Origin: Sordaria brevicollis
Lineage: Eukaryota > Ascomycota > Sordariomycetes > Sordariales > Sordariaceae
Length of the DNA stretch: 64,000 nt
Assembly: GCA_033439795.1 (NCBI GenBank)
Contig: JAUTDP010000012.1
Coordinates: 1,550,001 to 1,614,000, forward strand
Reading direction: 5' to 3'
Position 1 is the stretch's first letter. Every line of letters starts with the position of its first letter. The notes beneath the pieces were generated by a model. The model was given only the letters and a program-made list of their open reading frames with translations, was not told the origin of the DNA and searched no databases. Shown here one piece after another: positions 37,901 through 50,305 of the stretch. The position numbers and the translations under genes are program-made.

Positions 37901-40152
37901 ATCGGGTTTTTCACCGGATTTATTATACTTCTTACGTAAATTAATTCGATTCTTATAATATTTTTTATAATCGGGTTTATTATTAAATTTAATAATTTAT
38001 TTACTTTTATTGTAAATATTGGTTTAATATACGAAATTGTAATCTTTTTCATTGGATTCGATAGAAATATATTTTATATTAATACGAATATTAATTTAAT
38101 ATTTATGCCTATTAATATCGAAAATAATTAATATTTCGGATTTATAATGTTTAAATTAATTCATAAATTTATCGGAGAATTTATTAGAAAATTTATCGTT
38201 AGAATTATCCTTTATAAATTTTTTACTTCTACGAATATTGGTATAATATTTACAACGCTTATTATAATTATTGTTAAAAGAATTGCGGATATTAATATTA
38301 TTATCGTTATTATTAAACGTAGTAATAATATTATAAAATTTATTAAGTAGGGCGTTTTTAAAGCTATTTATATTTTAAATTACTTTATTAGCGCTACGGG
38401 ATTTATTTATTATAAAGGGCGTAAAGTGAAATTGTTTAAAGAGTTTACGTATTTTAGTAAAATATTTTTAATAAATTCTTATATTATTAATTATAATTTC
38501 GGCGAATATATTTTCTTTTTAAATAAATTTATCCTTACGTTTATTAAATTTAGTTTTATAGTTTTTAATTATTATAAAAAAATCGAAAATTATTTATTCT
38601 TCGTCGTTTATAAGTTTAATATTAAATTATCCGAAGTTAATTTTATTATAAAAGCCGCTGGTAATAGTATCGTTACGAATATAAAGAAGCGGAATACCGA
38701 ATTATTTAATACGAAGTTTAATTTTAATATAATTAAATAAACCGGGGGAATTATTATCGAAATTAATAAAATTAAACGAATAGCCGGAAGAAAATTTATT
38801 GCGAATAATAATATCAATAGATATATTACCTAAAGAATAAAGGAAATTATTAAATATAGGCTCGTTACGTTTATAAAGAACTTTATTTATACGTAAAATT
38901 AAATAAAATATAATTTCTTCGTAATTTTTAAATATAATATTACGAACTTCGTTAAATTTAATATAAATTCCTTAAAATTCCTTATCGATTTCGATAAATA
39001 CTTTAATATTTTTATCGTCGCGCTCTTTATTTTCTTTATTTTTCTTAATAAAATAATTATTTATATATTTATTAATAATAATAATATTATATTTAATAAT
39101 TTTACCCTATTTACGTATATCGGCTTCGACCTTATCGATATAAAATTAAATTTTTTTATACGTAATATACTTCGGGACCTAATTATTATCGTTATTTTCG
39201 TCGTTACGACCGAAAATAGCCGAATTGCGAGTATTGCAAGCCGGAGAGCGTTTTAAAAGCGATATTTTAATAATTAGAGAATTAGGAAGCTTAAATAATT
39301 AAAATAAAAGGAGATTATTTATTTAACCGGTTAAAATTAAAAATATTTAGAACGTAACGGAAAGGATAATAAATAATATAATAAAAAATTAAAAAGTAAA
39401 GTGAGTAAAGCGTCGAAATAAATTATATAATAAAGAGAAAATATTAATTATAGTAAAGAAAAAGTTATTTATAAAGTTACCGCCATTTTAATTTCCTTTG
39501 TTAATATTACGTTCGATTACGCTTATTGTTAAGGGAACGGATGATTTACGTAAAGAATAGCGTAAAATTATTTATAATTAAAGGGGGTTTTTATTAAATA
39601 TAATAAAATCGATTGTTAATATATTTATTTATACTCAAATCTACGAAAAAGGTAAAATATATTAAGAAGATAGGGGAATAATTATAAATTAAATTATTTT
39701 AATCGTATTGCGTACTTATTTTTTAATTAATAACCGAAATAATTTTAGGGGGTAATTAAACTATGTTATAATGAGCCGAATTAATATTACCCTTAATATT
39801 AAAGATTAAAGATATTTGGATTAGGGTAATAAAATATTAAAATATTATTATTAATATAAGCCGACGCGAATATAATAATATAATAAAAGCGTAAAAAAGA
39901 AGTTTTTTTAATATTTATTTTTTAATAAATAAATTAAGAATTTAAAGTATATAAGTATTATAATACTATTTTACGACGCGTAAAATAAGGGGAAATATAA
40001 ATTATAATCGTAGGGTTAATATTTTATAATATAAAGTTTAAGTAATCGTTATAAATTCGCGAACGAACTTACTAGGGTAAAATTAATTATAATTTAATAA
40101 AAAATACAATTAAAAATAATATAATTACTATTATATAATCACAATTACTATA
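34939..40152 (-). pseudogene. Element A gag and upstream pol
   Basis: This is the part of element A upstream of the element B insertion. Minus-strand frames show the early reverse transcriptase adjacent to the junction (…NKIKKPTG reading into the left portion). A protease-type region should lie near 35.9-36.3 kb. An Asn/Arg/Asp/Tyr-rich segment near 36,700-36,850 has the look of the tail of Gag, and Gag itself extends to about 39.3 kb. A repeated YY-IIKN motif near 37,800-38,050 gives local tandem similarity. Short open frames of both strands around 37.8-38.8 kb are composition effects, not genes. Confidence 0.65.
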
Positions 40153-40496
40153 TAATAAGGTAACTTAAGGTACTTTAAATATTTAACGTATAAAAATAAT
40201 AATAATATTAAAGTAATAAAAAAAGAAAATAATATAATAAAAAAAAGGTTAACCGAAGGCTACCCTTCTAATAGAATCCTTTATAAAAATCTAGAGTAAG
40301 TCTAGCGGCGGCGGGGTTCCACCTTAAAAGACGCGCTAATCACGGTTCGCAACCGCGCATTACGGCAACTGCCAGCTTATACTTGCTAGCCGCTACGGCC
40401 CGCCGGCCGGCTAGGTGAGTATGACACCTATGTGCCTATGCCCGATTCAATCAGTAATTATATATGTAATACCGGTATACGAGGTGTCCCGTATCA
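40153..40496 (-). repeat. Element A right LTR (5' LTR)
   Basis: 344 bp. The left half is mutated to AT. The right half is nearly unmutated (GTGAGTATGACACCTATGTG, ATGCCCGATTCAATCAG), the mirror of the left copy. Confidence 0.95.
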
Positions 40497-40501
40497 ATGC
40501 C

Positions 40502-40521
40502 CGATTTAGTACGCTAAATCG
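40502..40521. other. Perfect hairpin at right flank of element A
   Basis: CGATTTAG (40502-40509) pairs with CTAAATCG (40514-40521) around TACG. Without element A it would follow directly on the hairpins at 22711-22765. Confidence 0.55.
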
Positions 40522-41499
40522 TTAATCGTTATAACCCTAACGGCGATTTAAATAAATTATTTTAAAATTTATAGAATACAACGTTCGTTATTAAACTTTT
40601 TACTCGCTTCCTTACTTTCGATAATAATATAATGTATTTAAATTAATATATTAAGGAAGGTAATATAAATAAAATTATTAATTTTGGTTATAATTAAATC
40701 TATATTATTATATTTAATTTCGTTGCAATTAAAATTATTATAATAAATAATTAAACTTTAATAACCTTTTTTAATTAAATACTTTATATATACGTCGTTA
40801 ATATTTTTAGCGGTATAAATATTATTAAATCCAATTACAATTATATAATTCGTTTAAAAGCCTGCGATAAAATTTACGTTCTTAACGGTATTATAATTAA
40901 AAATACTAAAATACGCGCTTCAACCCGTCGTTAAATTCCGTCGATAATAATTTAATATTTCTTTATCCTTTATAATAACGAATTGCTATCCGTCCTTTAT
41001 AATATTATTGAGCGTATTATTTTCCCGATCGATTTCGATTTCGCTATTCTTTATATTATTTATAAATAATTTTATATTACCGTTAGTATTTTTACCGTTT
41101 TTAAGAATAAATATATTCTTAGTATTGGATGCGGTATATAGTAGGATTATTATACCGGCCCCAATAATTAAATATATACGGTTATATATTTTAATTCGAT
41201 AATTAGTAATTATAATATTATATATACTTCATAAATTATTTACGGCGATATTATTATCGGCCGTATTCTTATATATAAAATCGAATATATTATTAAAGAA
41301 GTTTATACTTTAATTTTAGAAAGTATTATTCTAAATATATAATTTATTTATTCGATTAGTTGCGTTGTTATATCTACCGATTTCGAACTTTCTCTTATCC
41401 AATTATAGCATTAATTAAAGTTTTTAATTAATAAAACTATCGCCCATTTCCGTAGTCTTTTATTATTATAGGACGTAATTAATATTAAAATTATTATTT
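40522..41499. other. AT-rich stretch without recognisable gene
   Basis: This is RIP-altered sequence between element A and the unidentified ORF. Frames stay open on both strands for 60 or more codons (for example 41008-41202 plus). The minus strand also gives protein-like runs such as LKNGKNTNGNIKLFINN near 41,060-41,110. Strand and identity cannot be decided. Confidence 0.35.
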
Positions 41500-42372
41500 T
41501 TATTAAGCGTAAAACGATTCGTAAAATAAGCGTTAATATAATTAAAGTTTACGTTCGTACTAGATACGTAAATAAGAAGGATATTTCTATTAATAAAGTA
41601 TACCCTTAATATAATAAAAATATTAAAATATTCGATAAAGAGTATTAACGCTTTAATATTAATATTAATATTCCTAATATACGTACTTTATATAAGGAGA
41701 TTAAGAAATATATTTAGGAATTTAAAGACGATATTACTTAATTTAAAATCGAGAATTTTAATAAAAATTATAACTTCGTTTAAATCGGCTTATATTATAA
41801 TATAAAGATTAAATTTGGCGAGGTTATTAATAAATTTAATTACGGCGACCTTTCCTATATCAATTTAATCCCGAATTGTATTAAATTATTCGCTTCTCGC
41901 AATTGTAATTATAAAATAGGTTTTAACGAATTTATTAGAGGAATTTTAAGATATATAGGTTTTTTATATTACGTTTAATTTATTATAAATAAAATTAATT
42001 ATAATAAGGATATTATTATACGTAATACTTTTTTCGATAAAGGATTATTTAATATTATTAAAAATATATAGCGCGAAATTTAAAATATATAAAAGGATTT
42101 CGGTTTAATTATTAAGAATTAATAGCGCGATATTATAAGTCTTAAAAATAAGATTACCGCCCTACGTTATAATATAACCCCTTAACGTTAATTTTTTTTA
42201 TTTTACGTTAATATTTTACGCAAATTCCTATTAAATATAATTAATACCCGCAAGCCGAATATATTATTATTAACCTTAGAGTATAATTTTATTATATTGT
42301 ACTATTTTATTACTATTAACTTATACTAAATTAATCGTTATTTTCCCTTATTATAATATTAACGTACCGATG
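41500..42372 (+). pseudogene. Unidentified RIP-degraded ORF, left part
   Basis: A plus-strand frame from about 41,500 to the element C insertion is broken only by TAA/TAG. It reads VRTRYVNKKDISINKVYP, then PNIRTLYKEIKKYI near 41,670-41,715, FGEVINKFNYGDLSYINLIP near 41,815-41,875, and DIISLKNKITALRYNITP near 42,130-42,185. It ends NRYFPLL…RTD at the target site. Joined to the frame at 50,306 it gives at least about 380 codons. The charged, helix-like middle suggests a coiled coil. No family is recognised: it may be a transposon protein or a duplicated host gene. The start is not determined. Confidence 0.5.
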
Positions 42373-42658
42373 TGTAAGGGTATCGCTAGGAAGGCCTAGG
42401 GGGACCCGTATAATTAGGGTATAGTGGCCTAAGACGACGGATAAAATAATAAATAAAATAAGGATAATAAGATATAATATAGAGGAAAGGATTTCGGAGT
42501 CCGGGCGCCGACCGTTCCGGACTAATAGGGAAGCGTATAAATATAAAAGAGGATAACTCTTAATTAAAAATTTATATTTAACTAAATTAAAATCTTTTTC
42601 CTAAAATAAACTTACTTTATACGATTTACTTTCACCCTTTCGTACTTATAATTTTATA
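42373..42658 (+). repeat. Element C left LTR
   Basis: 286 bp. The left half is spared (GGTATCGCTAGGAAGGCCTA) and the right half mutated to AT. Confidence 0.95.
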
Positions 42659-44450
42659 ATTCTTTAACCTCTATAATTCCGTTAATAAAGGCCGTAAATA
42701 TAATTAATAAACGTAAGGAGAATTCGCGCGGAAAAGGCACTATTAACTCTCGCTATAAAAATAGCGTAAACCTAATATAAAAGACGTATAGTTATTTACA
42801 TATTATTAATAATATAATTAAAAATCCTATTAATAAAGGGGTTATTAATAAATATAGGGAAGATAATCGCGAAGCGGCATTTTACGAACCCGAAAATAGT
42901 ATTACTTTAAAAGATTTTAGCGATAAATATAATAATATTAACGATAATAAATTGTAATCCGAATTTATATTACGCAAAGAGGCCGAAGGTAATTTTAAAT
43001 AAAAAATCTAAATGCGGGTTAAAAAGCGGTATTTAATAAAGAATTTACATACTTTTAATTATTATTATTTTAAAAACTTTTATTAATAGAAGGAATATTA
43101 TATTAATAAGGCGGAATAATAATTATAATTAGAATTTTATTAAGGTAAAAACTTCTTAAAGTTTAATTAGCGTAATTATTCTTTATTTATACGTAGCCGC
43201 TTATTAAACGAATATTTTTAATTTTATTTTTATTTTTATTCCCGTTTTCGCTTCCGGTTTTATATTTATTCCCGTTCTTAGACCCGTTCTTATTCTTTAT
43301 CCGCCCGATCTAACCGATTTAGCCGCTCCGGTAATTTTTCCCCCGTATAAGAGTATTATAAGCGGCGAACGTCCTACGAACGTAAATATATAAAACGGCG
43401 TAAATATTAAGGATTTATAGAAATAATATTATATTTCCTATAAATATTATTATAATTTATATAAAAAACCGTAAATTAGGGAAATAAAGAATCCTATTTA
43501 TATCCTCCTATATATAACGTTTGTAAATTAATAACGAATAATACGAACGTTGAAATTGAAAATTAGATCGATAATATCGAAAATGGTAATTAAATTCGTA
43601 AAAATATTAATACCTATTAATTTATTTAATAAGCCCTTTTTAAGGCTAATAATTTTATAATTACTTTATAGCGTATATATTTTATTACCCTTTTCGATAA
43701 TAAAGATTAAAAATAATTTATAATATAGGAAGAATTTTTAAAATTTATTTATAAAGAATATATTACCCCCGAAATTTATAAATTTAATGTTAAAAAATAA
43801 TTATTCTTTATACGTTAAAGCGATAATAAAAACTTGTAAAAGTTATAAGACTAATATTAATATAATTACCGACGGTTTAGTAAAAATATTATCGTAAATA
43901 AATAATCGGTATACGATTTTTTCTTTTAATTAAAAAAGGATATACGTAATTACTTTTATATATATTAAATCCTTATCGATAATCCGGTAAAAATTACTTC
44001 GAAAGTAATAAATTAATAAACCGAATTTTAAAATAAAAAGTAAACCCCGAGGGATAAAATAAATAAAGGTCGTTATAATAAATAGTCTTCGCGCTATAAA
44101 GGGTTTTCGAATAATAAATATTCTAATTATAATAAAAATTATAACTGAAATTATAATTAAAATTATAATTAGAATCGTAATTCCGGAGGGCGTAAAAGCC
44201 GTAAAAAAGATTAATCCCTTAATAAATAAAATAGAAGTAATAACGAATCCGGCCTAAATTATTATAATTATAAAGATAAAGGATATTATATTCGTAATTA
44301 TACGAAGTATAAAAAGATAAATAATTAAAACCGGCCGAAAAAAAAGGCTACCGTTTAAAGCGTAATTATTAAATAAAATACTAAATGTAATAATAATAAA
44401 GAAAATAATTATATTTTAGATACCGAAGAGTCGGTAAAAAGTTAAACCCT
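42659..44450 (+). pseudogene. Element C Gag, RIP-degraded
   Basis: Plus-strand frames contain a charged region (RKEAEG-like near 42,975) and an Arg/Ser-rich stretch near 43,190-43,390. Around 43,660-43,830 is a Gag-like segment, and Asn/Arg/Lys-rich repeats lie at about 44,050-44,290. A zinc knuckle is not legible. The region precedes the protease in the normal position of Gag. Confidence 0.6.
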
Positions 44451-44462
44451 ATAAAAGAGTTA

Positions 44463-47400
44463 TTGCTCAATAGGGTTAATAATTTTAAAACGGTTAGAAG
44501 AAATAAACTAAATAAAATTTCTATAATATTAATTACGTTAAGGGGTCGTCGATTAAAAGAATATATAAATTTAGATTTAAGAATAAAGGTTAATATTATA
44601 TATAAAAACTTCGCGAAGAAGTATAAATTAAAGAAAATAAAAACTAATATTCTATTTATTTTAATAAATACGAATAGTAGAAAAATATATTATTATAGAA
44701 CGTACGAATTAATATTTATTTTAAAGGATTGGAAGGGTTAGGAAAGAAAATTTATTTAATTATTTTACGCGATCCGAAAAGATAATCGGATATTACTATT
44801 ATTATTATTTATACCGGGTATAGGTTTTAAAAGTATTATTATATATATTAGTAAGAACGAATTTAAATTTAAAGGGGTACCCTTTATTAATATTATAATT
44901 TTTGCGTATAAAATAATATATAGTAACCGAATTTATATTATTAATTTAATTTTAGTATATAATTTATTAAAGCCGGATTTTAAAAATATAAACGAAGATA
45001 AGGAGTTGCTTAAAAGTACGGCGGATAATATTCCCCTAATATTAAAAGGGTTTAAGGATATATTTTCTAAAGAAAAGGTTAAAACGCTATTATAATTATT
45101 AAACGTTAAATACGAAATCGTTTTTAAAGAAGGGGAAGAAATATTTAATATCCCTATTTACCTTCTATTTATTATATAATTAAAAATACTACGCGAGTAT
45201 TTAGAGGAGAATTTACAAATTAGCCGTATCCATTACTTTTAAAATTCTATTGGGGTACCGATTTTATTTATATTTAAAAAAGATAGTATATTATAATTAT
45301 ATATTAATTACCGGGGATTAAATAAAATTACTATTAAAAATCGATATTTATTATTATTAATTAGCGAATTAATAAATTAAATAATTGGCGCTAAGGTGTT
45401 TTTTAAGGTTAATTTGTACGAAGCGTATTATTGGATCCGAATTAAAAAAGGGGATTAATAGAAAACCGCTTTTAAAACGTGGTATAATTACTTCGAATAT
45501 ATAATAATACCGTTCGGGCTTATAAACGTACCCGCTATATTCTAAATATATATATATAAAGTATTCGCGGGATTTATTGACCGTATTTATATAATATATT
45601 TTAATAATATTTTAATTTATTCGAATTCTAAAAAAGAATATAATAAATATTTTTATTTAATTTTCGAACGTTTATATACTATTTAACTTTTTATAAAAGC
45701 GTTTAAATATAAATTTTATAAAAATTATATTAATTTTTTCGGCTATTGAATTATTATAGAAGGGGTAATAATAAATCCCGAACGGGTGAAGGCGGTTTAA
45801 GAATAATTAACGCTTAAATCCTTCTATAATATTTAAATATTCTTAGGATTTATTAATTTTTACCGATAGTTTATATACCGGTATTTTTATATAATAGGGC
45901 CTATTACCGATTTATTAAAAAGGAGTAAAAACGGACGGAAATTAGGCGTATTTTATTAGATTAAAGAGGTTAATAAAGTATTCCGGGCCTTAAAGGAAGC
46001 GTTTATAATAATATTAATCCTTCGTTATTAGGATTTAATTAAAAAGATTAAAATAAAAACGGACGTTTCGTAGAGGGCTATTTTAGGAATTTTATCCTAA
46101 TTTATAGGAGATATTTAATACCCTATAGCGTTCTTTTCTAAGAAATTAATAAACGTAGAATAACGGTAATATATAGACTAGTAAAAGTTATTTATTATTA
46201 TAATTAATTTAAATTATTAGGTATATTATTTAAAAGGATTTTTAAAGCCGTTTATAATATTTATAAATTATAAAGCGTTAGAAAATATTATAAAATCGTT
46301 AGCGAACGATTTGCGTAGAAAGTTAGTTCGTTAAATCTATTAATTATTTTAATTCGATTTCGAAATAAAATATTGGTTAGGGAAGATAAATTTAATAAAT
46401 AATTTTTTTAAGAAGTTAAATTATATAAAGGGGGATATAATTTATAATGACGTTTTACCGACCTTTTAGAAGAAATTAAATTTTATTTCGGAATTATTAA
46501 ATATAATTAAAGAGTAGTTAAATTTTAAAATCCTATACTAATATAAAAAAAAGTTTATAGCTTACGCCTTCGTTAAATAGATTTAACGAATAATATAGTC
46601 CGCTATTATTATAAAAGATATTTTATTAATATAGTTAATAAAAGGAGCGTTCTTTTAAATTTTATTATATAAGGTCGTAAAGAAAATAATATATTAAAAA
46701 ATCCCTTAAATACCTTTAACGAGCCGGGAATTTTATATTATTATAAAGGGATTTTAATTTAAAAATTTAAACCTAACCGAATAGGTAGCGATTATTTAAT
46801 TTAAAGGGATTATAATTGGGGGATATAAATTAAATAATTAAGGGGTTTTTTATTTTAAAAAACGGTTAATAATCCTTAAGGAAGGATTATTTTATAAAGA
46901 GATTTTATATTTTTATTATAATAATTTAAGGGCTAATTATATAAGTACGCTTAAAACCCTAGAATTTATTAAGAGGAAATTCTATTAGGAGGGTTTTATA
47001 TAAAACGTTCGGGAATACGTTATAAAGTACGAATTATATTAAAGGATTTAAAGACCCCGATACCGACCCTACGGAAATTTTTAATTTTTATTAATACCCG
47101 AATAACTTTTTTAAAAAATTAATATCGATTTTATTATTAATTTTCCGCCGAATTAAAAGGCCGACGGGAAAATATATAATATTATTTTAATAATTATAAA
47201 CCGATTTATTAAAATAGTTTTATTTATATTTATTATTAAAATATTTAATATAATTTCTATAATATTTTTATTATATAAATACGTAGAATACCGGTTCGAT
47301 TTACCGTTAAGAATTATAAATAATAAAAATAAATTATTTATTAGCGAATTTTGGAAGGAATTTATTAAAATGCGTAGGATTTTACGAAGATTATTTATTA

Positions 47401-48160
47401 TATTCTATTTATAAACGGATAGGTAAATGGAACGTTTATATTAAATTATTAAAAAGATTTTACGTATTTAAACTTTAGAAGGCGACTTTATACTTTAGAA
47501 TAAAGAATTCCCGGAAATAGAATTCGCGTATAATGATTCTACGTATATAATTATAGGGGTTTCGCCGTTTAAAGCCTTATATAGTTATTACTTACGTATA
47601 ATTAAATATATCGAAGGGTAGAATCCTATTAAAATTCAAAATATAAAGGAACGATTATAGAAATTAAAGGAAATTTGTAGAGTAATATAATGTTATTAAA
47701 ATTAAATAATAGAAATATAGAAGAAGGGGTATAATAAAAAGTATACGCTAATCGAATTTTAACCGAACGATATTATAAATTTATTAATTAAAAATTTCCA
47801 ATTTAAAAATAGGAAATTAATACTTACGTATATTAAAATTAAAGTATTAAAGAGAATTAATTTTTAAACGTACTAAGTAATTTTATTAATATAATATAAC
47901 CGGATATATAATATCTTTCTAATTAATTTATTAGAACTTTAAAAGAATAAAAAAGATAAAAATTACGAAATACTACTATTAAAGCTATATAATAAGTAGG
48001 AGGAATAAGAAATTAAAGAAATCGTAAATTATTAAAGAGTAAATATAAATTAAAGGTTGTTAATTAAATAAATAAAGTAGCCCGTAAAATATAATATTTA
48101 AAAACCTAAAAAGTATTTTAAAAATACGTAAAAAGTACTTTATAAATATTAAAAAGTTAA
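44463..48160 (+). pseudogene. Element C pol: protease, reverse transcriptase, RNase H, integrase, chromodomain-like tail
   Basis: The protease site at 44571-44594 reads LDLRIKVN, which RIP on both strands derives from LDSGAEVN. Reverse transcriptase includes INYRGLNKITIKNRYLLPLI near 45,300-45,360, MPFGLINVPAIF near 45,505-45,545, and the catalytic box YFNNILIYSN at 45597-45626, with Asp-Asp turned to Asn-Asn. RNase H follows (KIKIKTDVSQRAILGILSQ-like near 46,040-46,100). Integrase runs about 46.9-47.6 kb, including the stretch FWKEFIKMRRILRR near 47,350-47,390. Near 48,005-48,160 the frame resembles a chromodomain (INQRLLIKQIKQPVKYN). Breaks are TAA/TAG. Confidence 0.8.
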
Positions 48161-48539
48161 ATAAAAATATTATAGGAAATAGAATAATTAATATAAATAA
48201 TATAATAAAAATTTATTATTTTATAATTATAAAGAATAATAAGCGCCGAATATAATGCGAAATATTATATATAAAGTTTAATAGGCGAATAATTACTATA
48301 TACCCCGACGGGGATAAGAATTAAAAACCTATTTATTAATAGGAAAAGAAATATTATCGCTAACGAAAAATTTACGTAACGGAATAAATTAAGGGTAATT
48401 TATATTAGAAGTAAAATACCCGGGGATTAGTAATTTAATTCTAAATATTTTAATATAATATTAATTAGGAAATAATTACGCCGAGCCGTAAATTAAAATT
48501 ACAAAGAGTTTAAAAAATCCGAATATTAAAAACCAGAAG

Positions 48540-49035
48540 AAAAATCTTTTTAATATTTTTATTAAATTGGGAATTCTTTATTCGATAAAAATAGGTAATT
48601 AAATTAAAAAGATTTAAAATAGTTAATAAATTTTCTATTAAGATTATAGAAAATCCGATATATTAAGGGGAGAACTATTCTAATATTCCCTACCGGATTA
48701 AGGATTTTTTACCCGATAAGGACGAAATAATTAAATTAGGAAAATTTAAATTAGCCGGTAAATTCTTTATTAAGATTATAAAAAATTTAATATATTAAAA
48801 GGAGAGCCGTTCTAATACTTCCTATTAAATTAAAAATTCTCCGTCCGATAAAGATAAAATAATTAAATTAAGAGAATTAAAATTAGTTAGTAAATTCTTT
48901 ATTAAAATTATAAAGAATCCAATATATTAAAAAAAGAGCCGCTTTAATACTTCCTATTAAATTAAGGATTTTCCGTCTAATAAGGATAAAATAATTAAAT
49001 TAAAAAGATTTAAAGTTAATTAGTAAATTCTTTAT
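48540..49035 (+). repeat. Tandem repeat in the 3' non-coding part of element C, about 133-bp unit
   Basis: More than three units each contain ATTCTTTATTAAGATTATA, an AATATATTAA stretch, an AGAGCCG-TCTAATACTTCC core and a GATAAGGATAAAATAATTAA tail. Cores lie near 48,674, 48,808 and 48,941. Differences are mainly transitions. It lies after the chromodomain-like tail and before the polypurine tract. Confidence 0.75.
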
Positions 49036-50014
49036 TAATATTTATTCGTAAATAGCGTTAAAGGTTACCCGGCTTAAAGTAACTATAGCGGCTTAAATTG
49101 TAAAAAAGTTTATAATCCGATTAATAAATATAAATATTAATAAAATTCTTTAAATTAAAGAAATATAATAAATTACCGGCTACGTAAAATAAATAATCGT
49201 TAATCGACGATATAATTTAAAATATTTCTAATTTTTAAAATTAATTAATATATATTAAAGTTTTTATTAACTTAATTAATTAATTAAAATTAATAAATTT
49301 TTCCTTATATTTTAGGGATTATAAAAGTTTAATTTTAAAAAGAAGAAAGGTAATTCGGGTTAAACTTTAAAACCGATTTTAAATAAAATTCTAATTTTAA
49401 TTCGGGATAGAATTTCTATCCTACTTCGGAATTCCTTCGAAATTTTTAATTATTTAAGGTAAAACGCTTTCTATCCGGGGAAAAAACGCAAAGGAAAAAG
49501 AATACCAAAATAGTAAATAAAGCGTATAATACGTAAAAATTAAACTATTTTAGAATTAACTTCTAGGAATTTAATAATAGCTTTAAAGGGCGAATATTAA
49601 TTGTAAAACCAATTAACTACCGTAATACCGCGGTTAATAAGCGTAGAAATACTAATATAGTATAAATAGCCGGGATAAATAGAGATTATTATTTCGTCTA
49701 ATATATTAATATAAATATTATTAATTAATTTTTAAATCTTTTAATAAAATCGTTTAGCGTAGAAACGTCGCTTTTATGAATATTATAATAATTACTACGT
49801 AGTAATATAGTTTGGGGATTAAATTAACCGGGGGGGGAATAACGTTAATACGTAAAATAAAAATAAATAATTAAATAATATAATAAAATTAAAGTATAAT
49901 ATAATATATAAGCGGAAAATAAGGTTTTTTAAAATAGGAAATAAAGTTTTCTACGGATCGTAATAATTAATATTAAAATTATAAAGGATTATAACTTCTA
50001 AGGGGGGGGATAAT

Positions 50015-50300
50015 TATAAAGGTATTATTAGGAAGGCTTAGGGGGATCCGTATAATTAGGGTATAATAATTTAAGACGATGGATAAAATAGCGGATGAAA
50101 TAAAGATAGTAGGATATAATATAAAAGAAAAGATCTCGGAATCCGGGCGCCGACCGTTCCGGACCTATAGGGAAGTATATAAATATAAAAGAGGATAGTT
50201 CTTGGCCAAAGACTTATATCTGGCCAGGCTAAAGTCTTTCTCCCAGAATAGACCTACTTTATGCGACCTACTCTCACCCTCTCGTACCTGTGACTTTACA
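50015..50300 (+). repeat. Element C right LTR
   Basis: 286 bp. The left half is mutated and the right half spared (TTGGCCAAAGACTTATATCT, CCTACTCTCACCCTCTCGTA). Confidence 0.95.
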
Positions 50301-50305
50301 CGATG

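Larger units (their letters stand above)
22775..40496 (-). mobile_element. Element A: Ty3/Gypsy retrotransposon with element B nested inside
   Basis: 344-bp LTRs lie at 22775-23118 and 40153-40496, starting TAATA (from TGATA) and ending TATTA/TATCA. The target duplication is ACGCC at 22770-22774 and ATGCC at 40497-40501; the single difference is a C-to-T change. The coding strand is minus: Gag lies at the right, reverse transcriptase and integrase at the left. Total span is 17,722 bp; without element B and one copy of its target duplication it would be about 8.9 kb, a normal size for a Gypsy element. It is RIP-degraded throughout the interior. Confidence 0.93.
42373..50300 (+). mobile_element. 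Element C: Ty3/Gypsy chromovirus-like retrotransposon
   Basis: 286-bp LTRs lie at 42373-42658 and 50015-50300, beginning TGTAAGG (left) and ending CTTTACA (right). The target duplication CGATG is exact at 42368-42372 and 50301-50305. Total length is 7,928 bp. A purine run (CTAAGGGGGGGGA, ending 50010) precedes the right LTR, giving plus orientation. Order is Gag, protease, reverse transcriptase, RNase H, integrase, chromodomain-like tail, then a 1.8-kb non-coding segment with tandem repeats. It is inserted in an ORF that is in frame on both sides. Confidence 0.94.

Noticed and set aside
38426..38740. 104-codon plus-strand ORF and neighbours inside element A
   Set aside because: Opposite to the Gag strand of element A and explained by AT-rich composition; the overlapping minus-strand ORF (38608-38817) is equally open.
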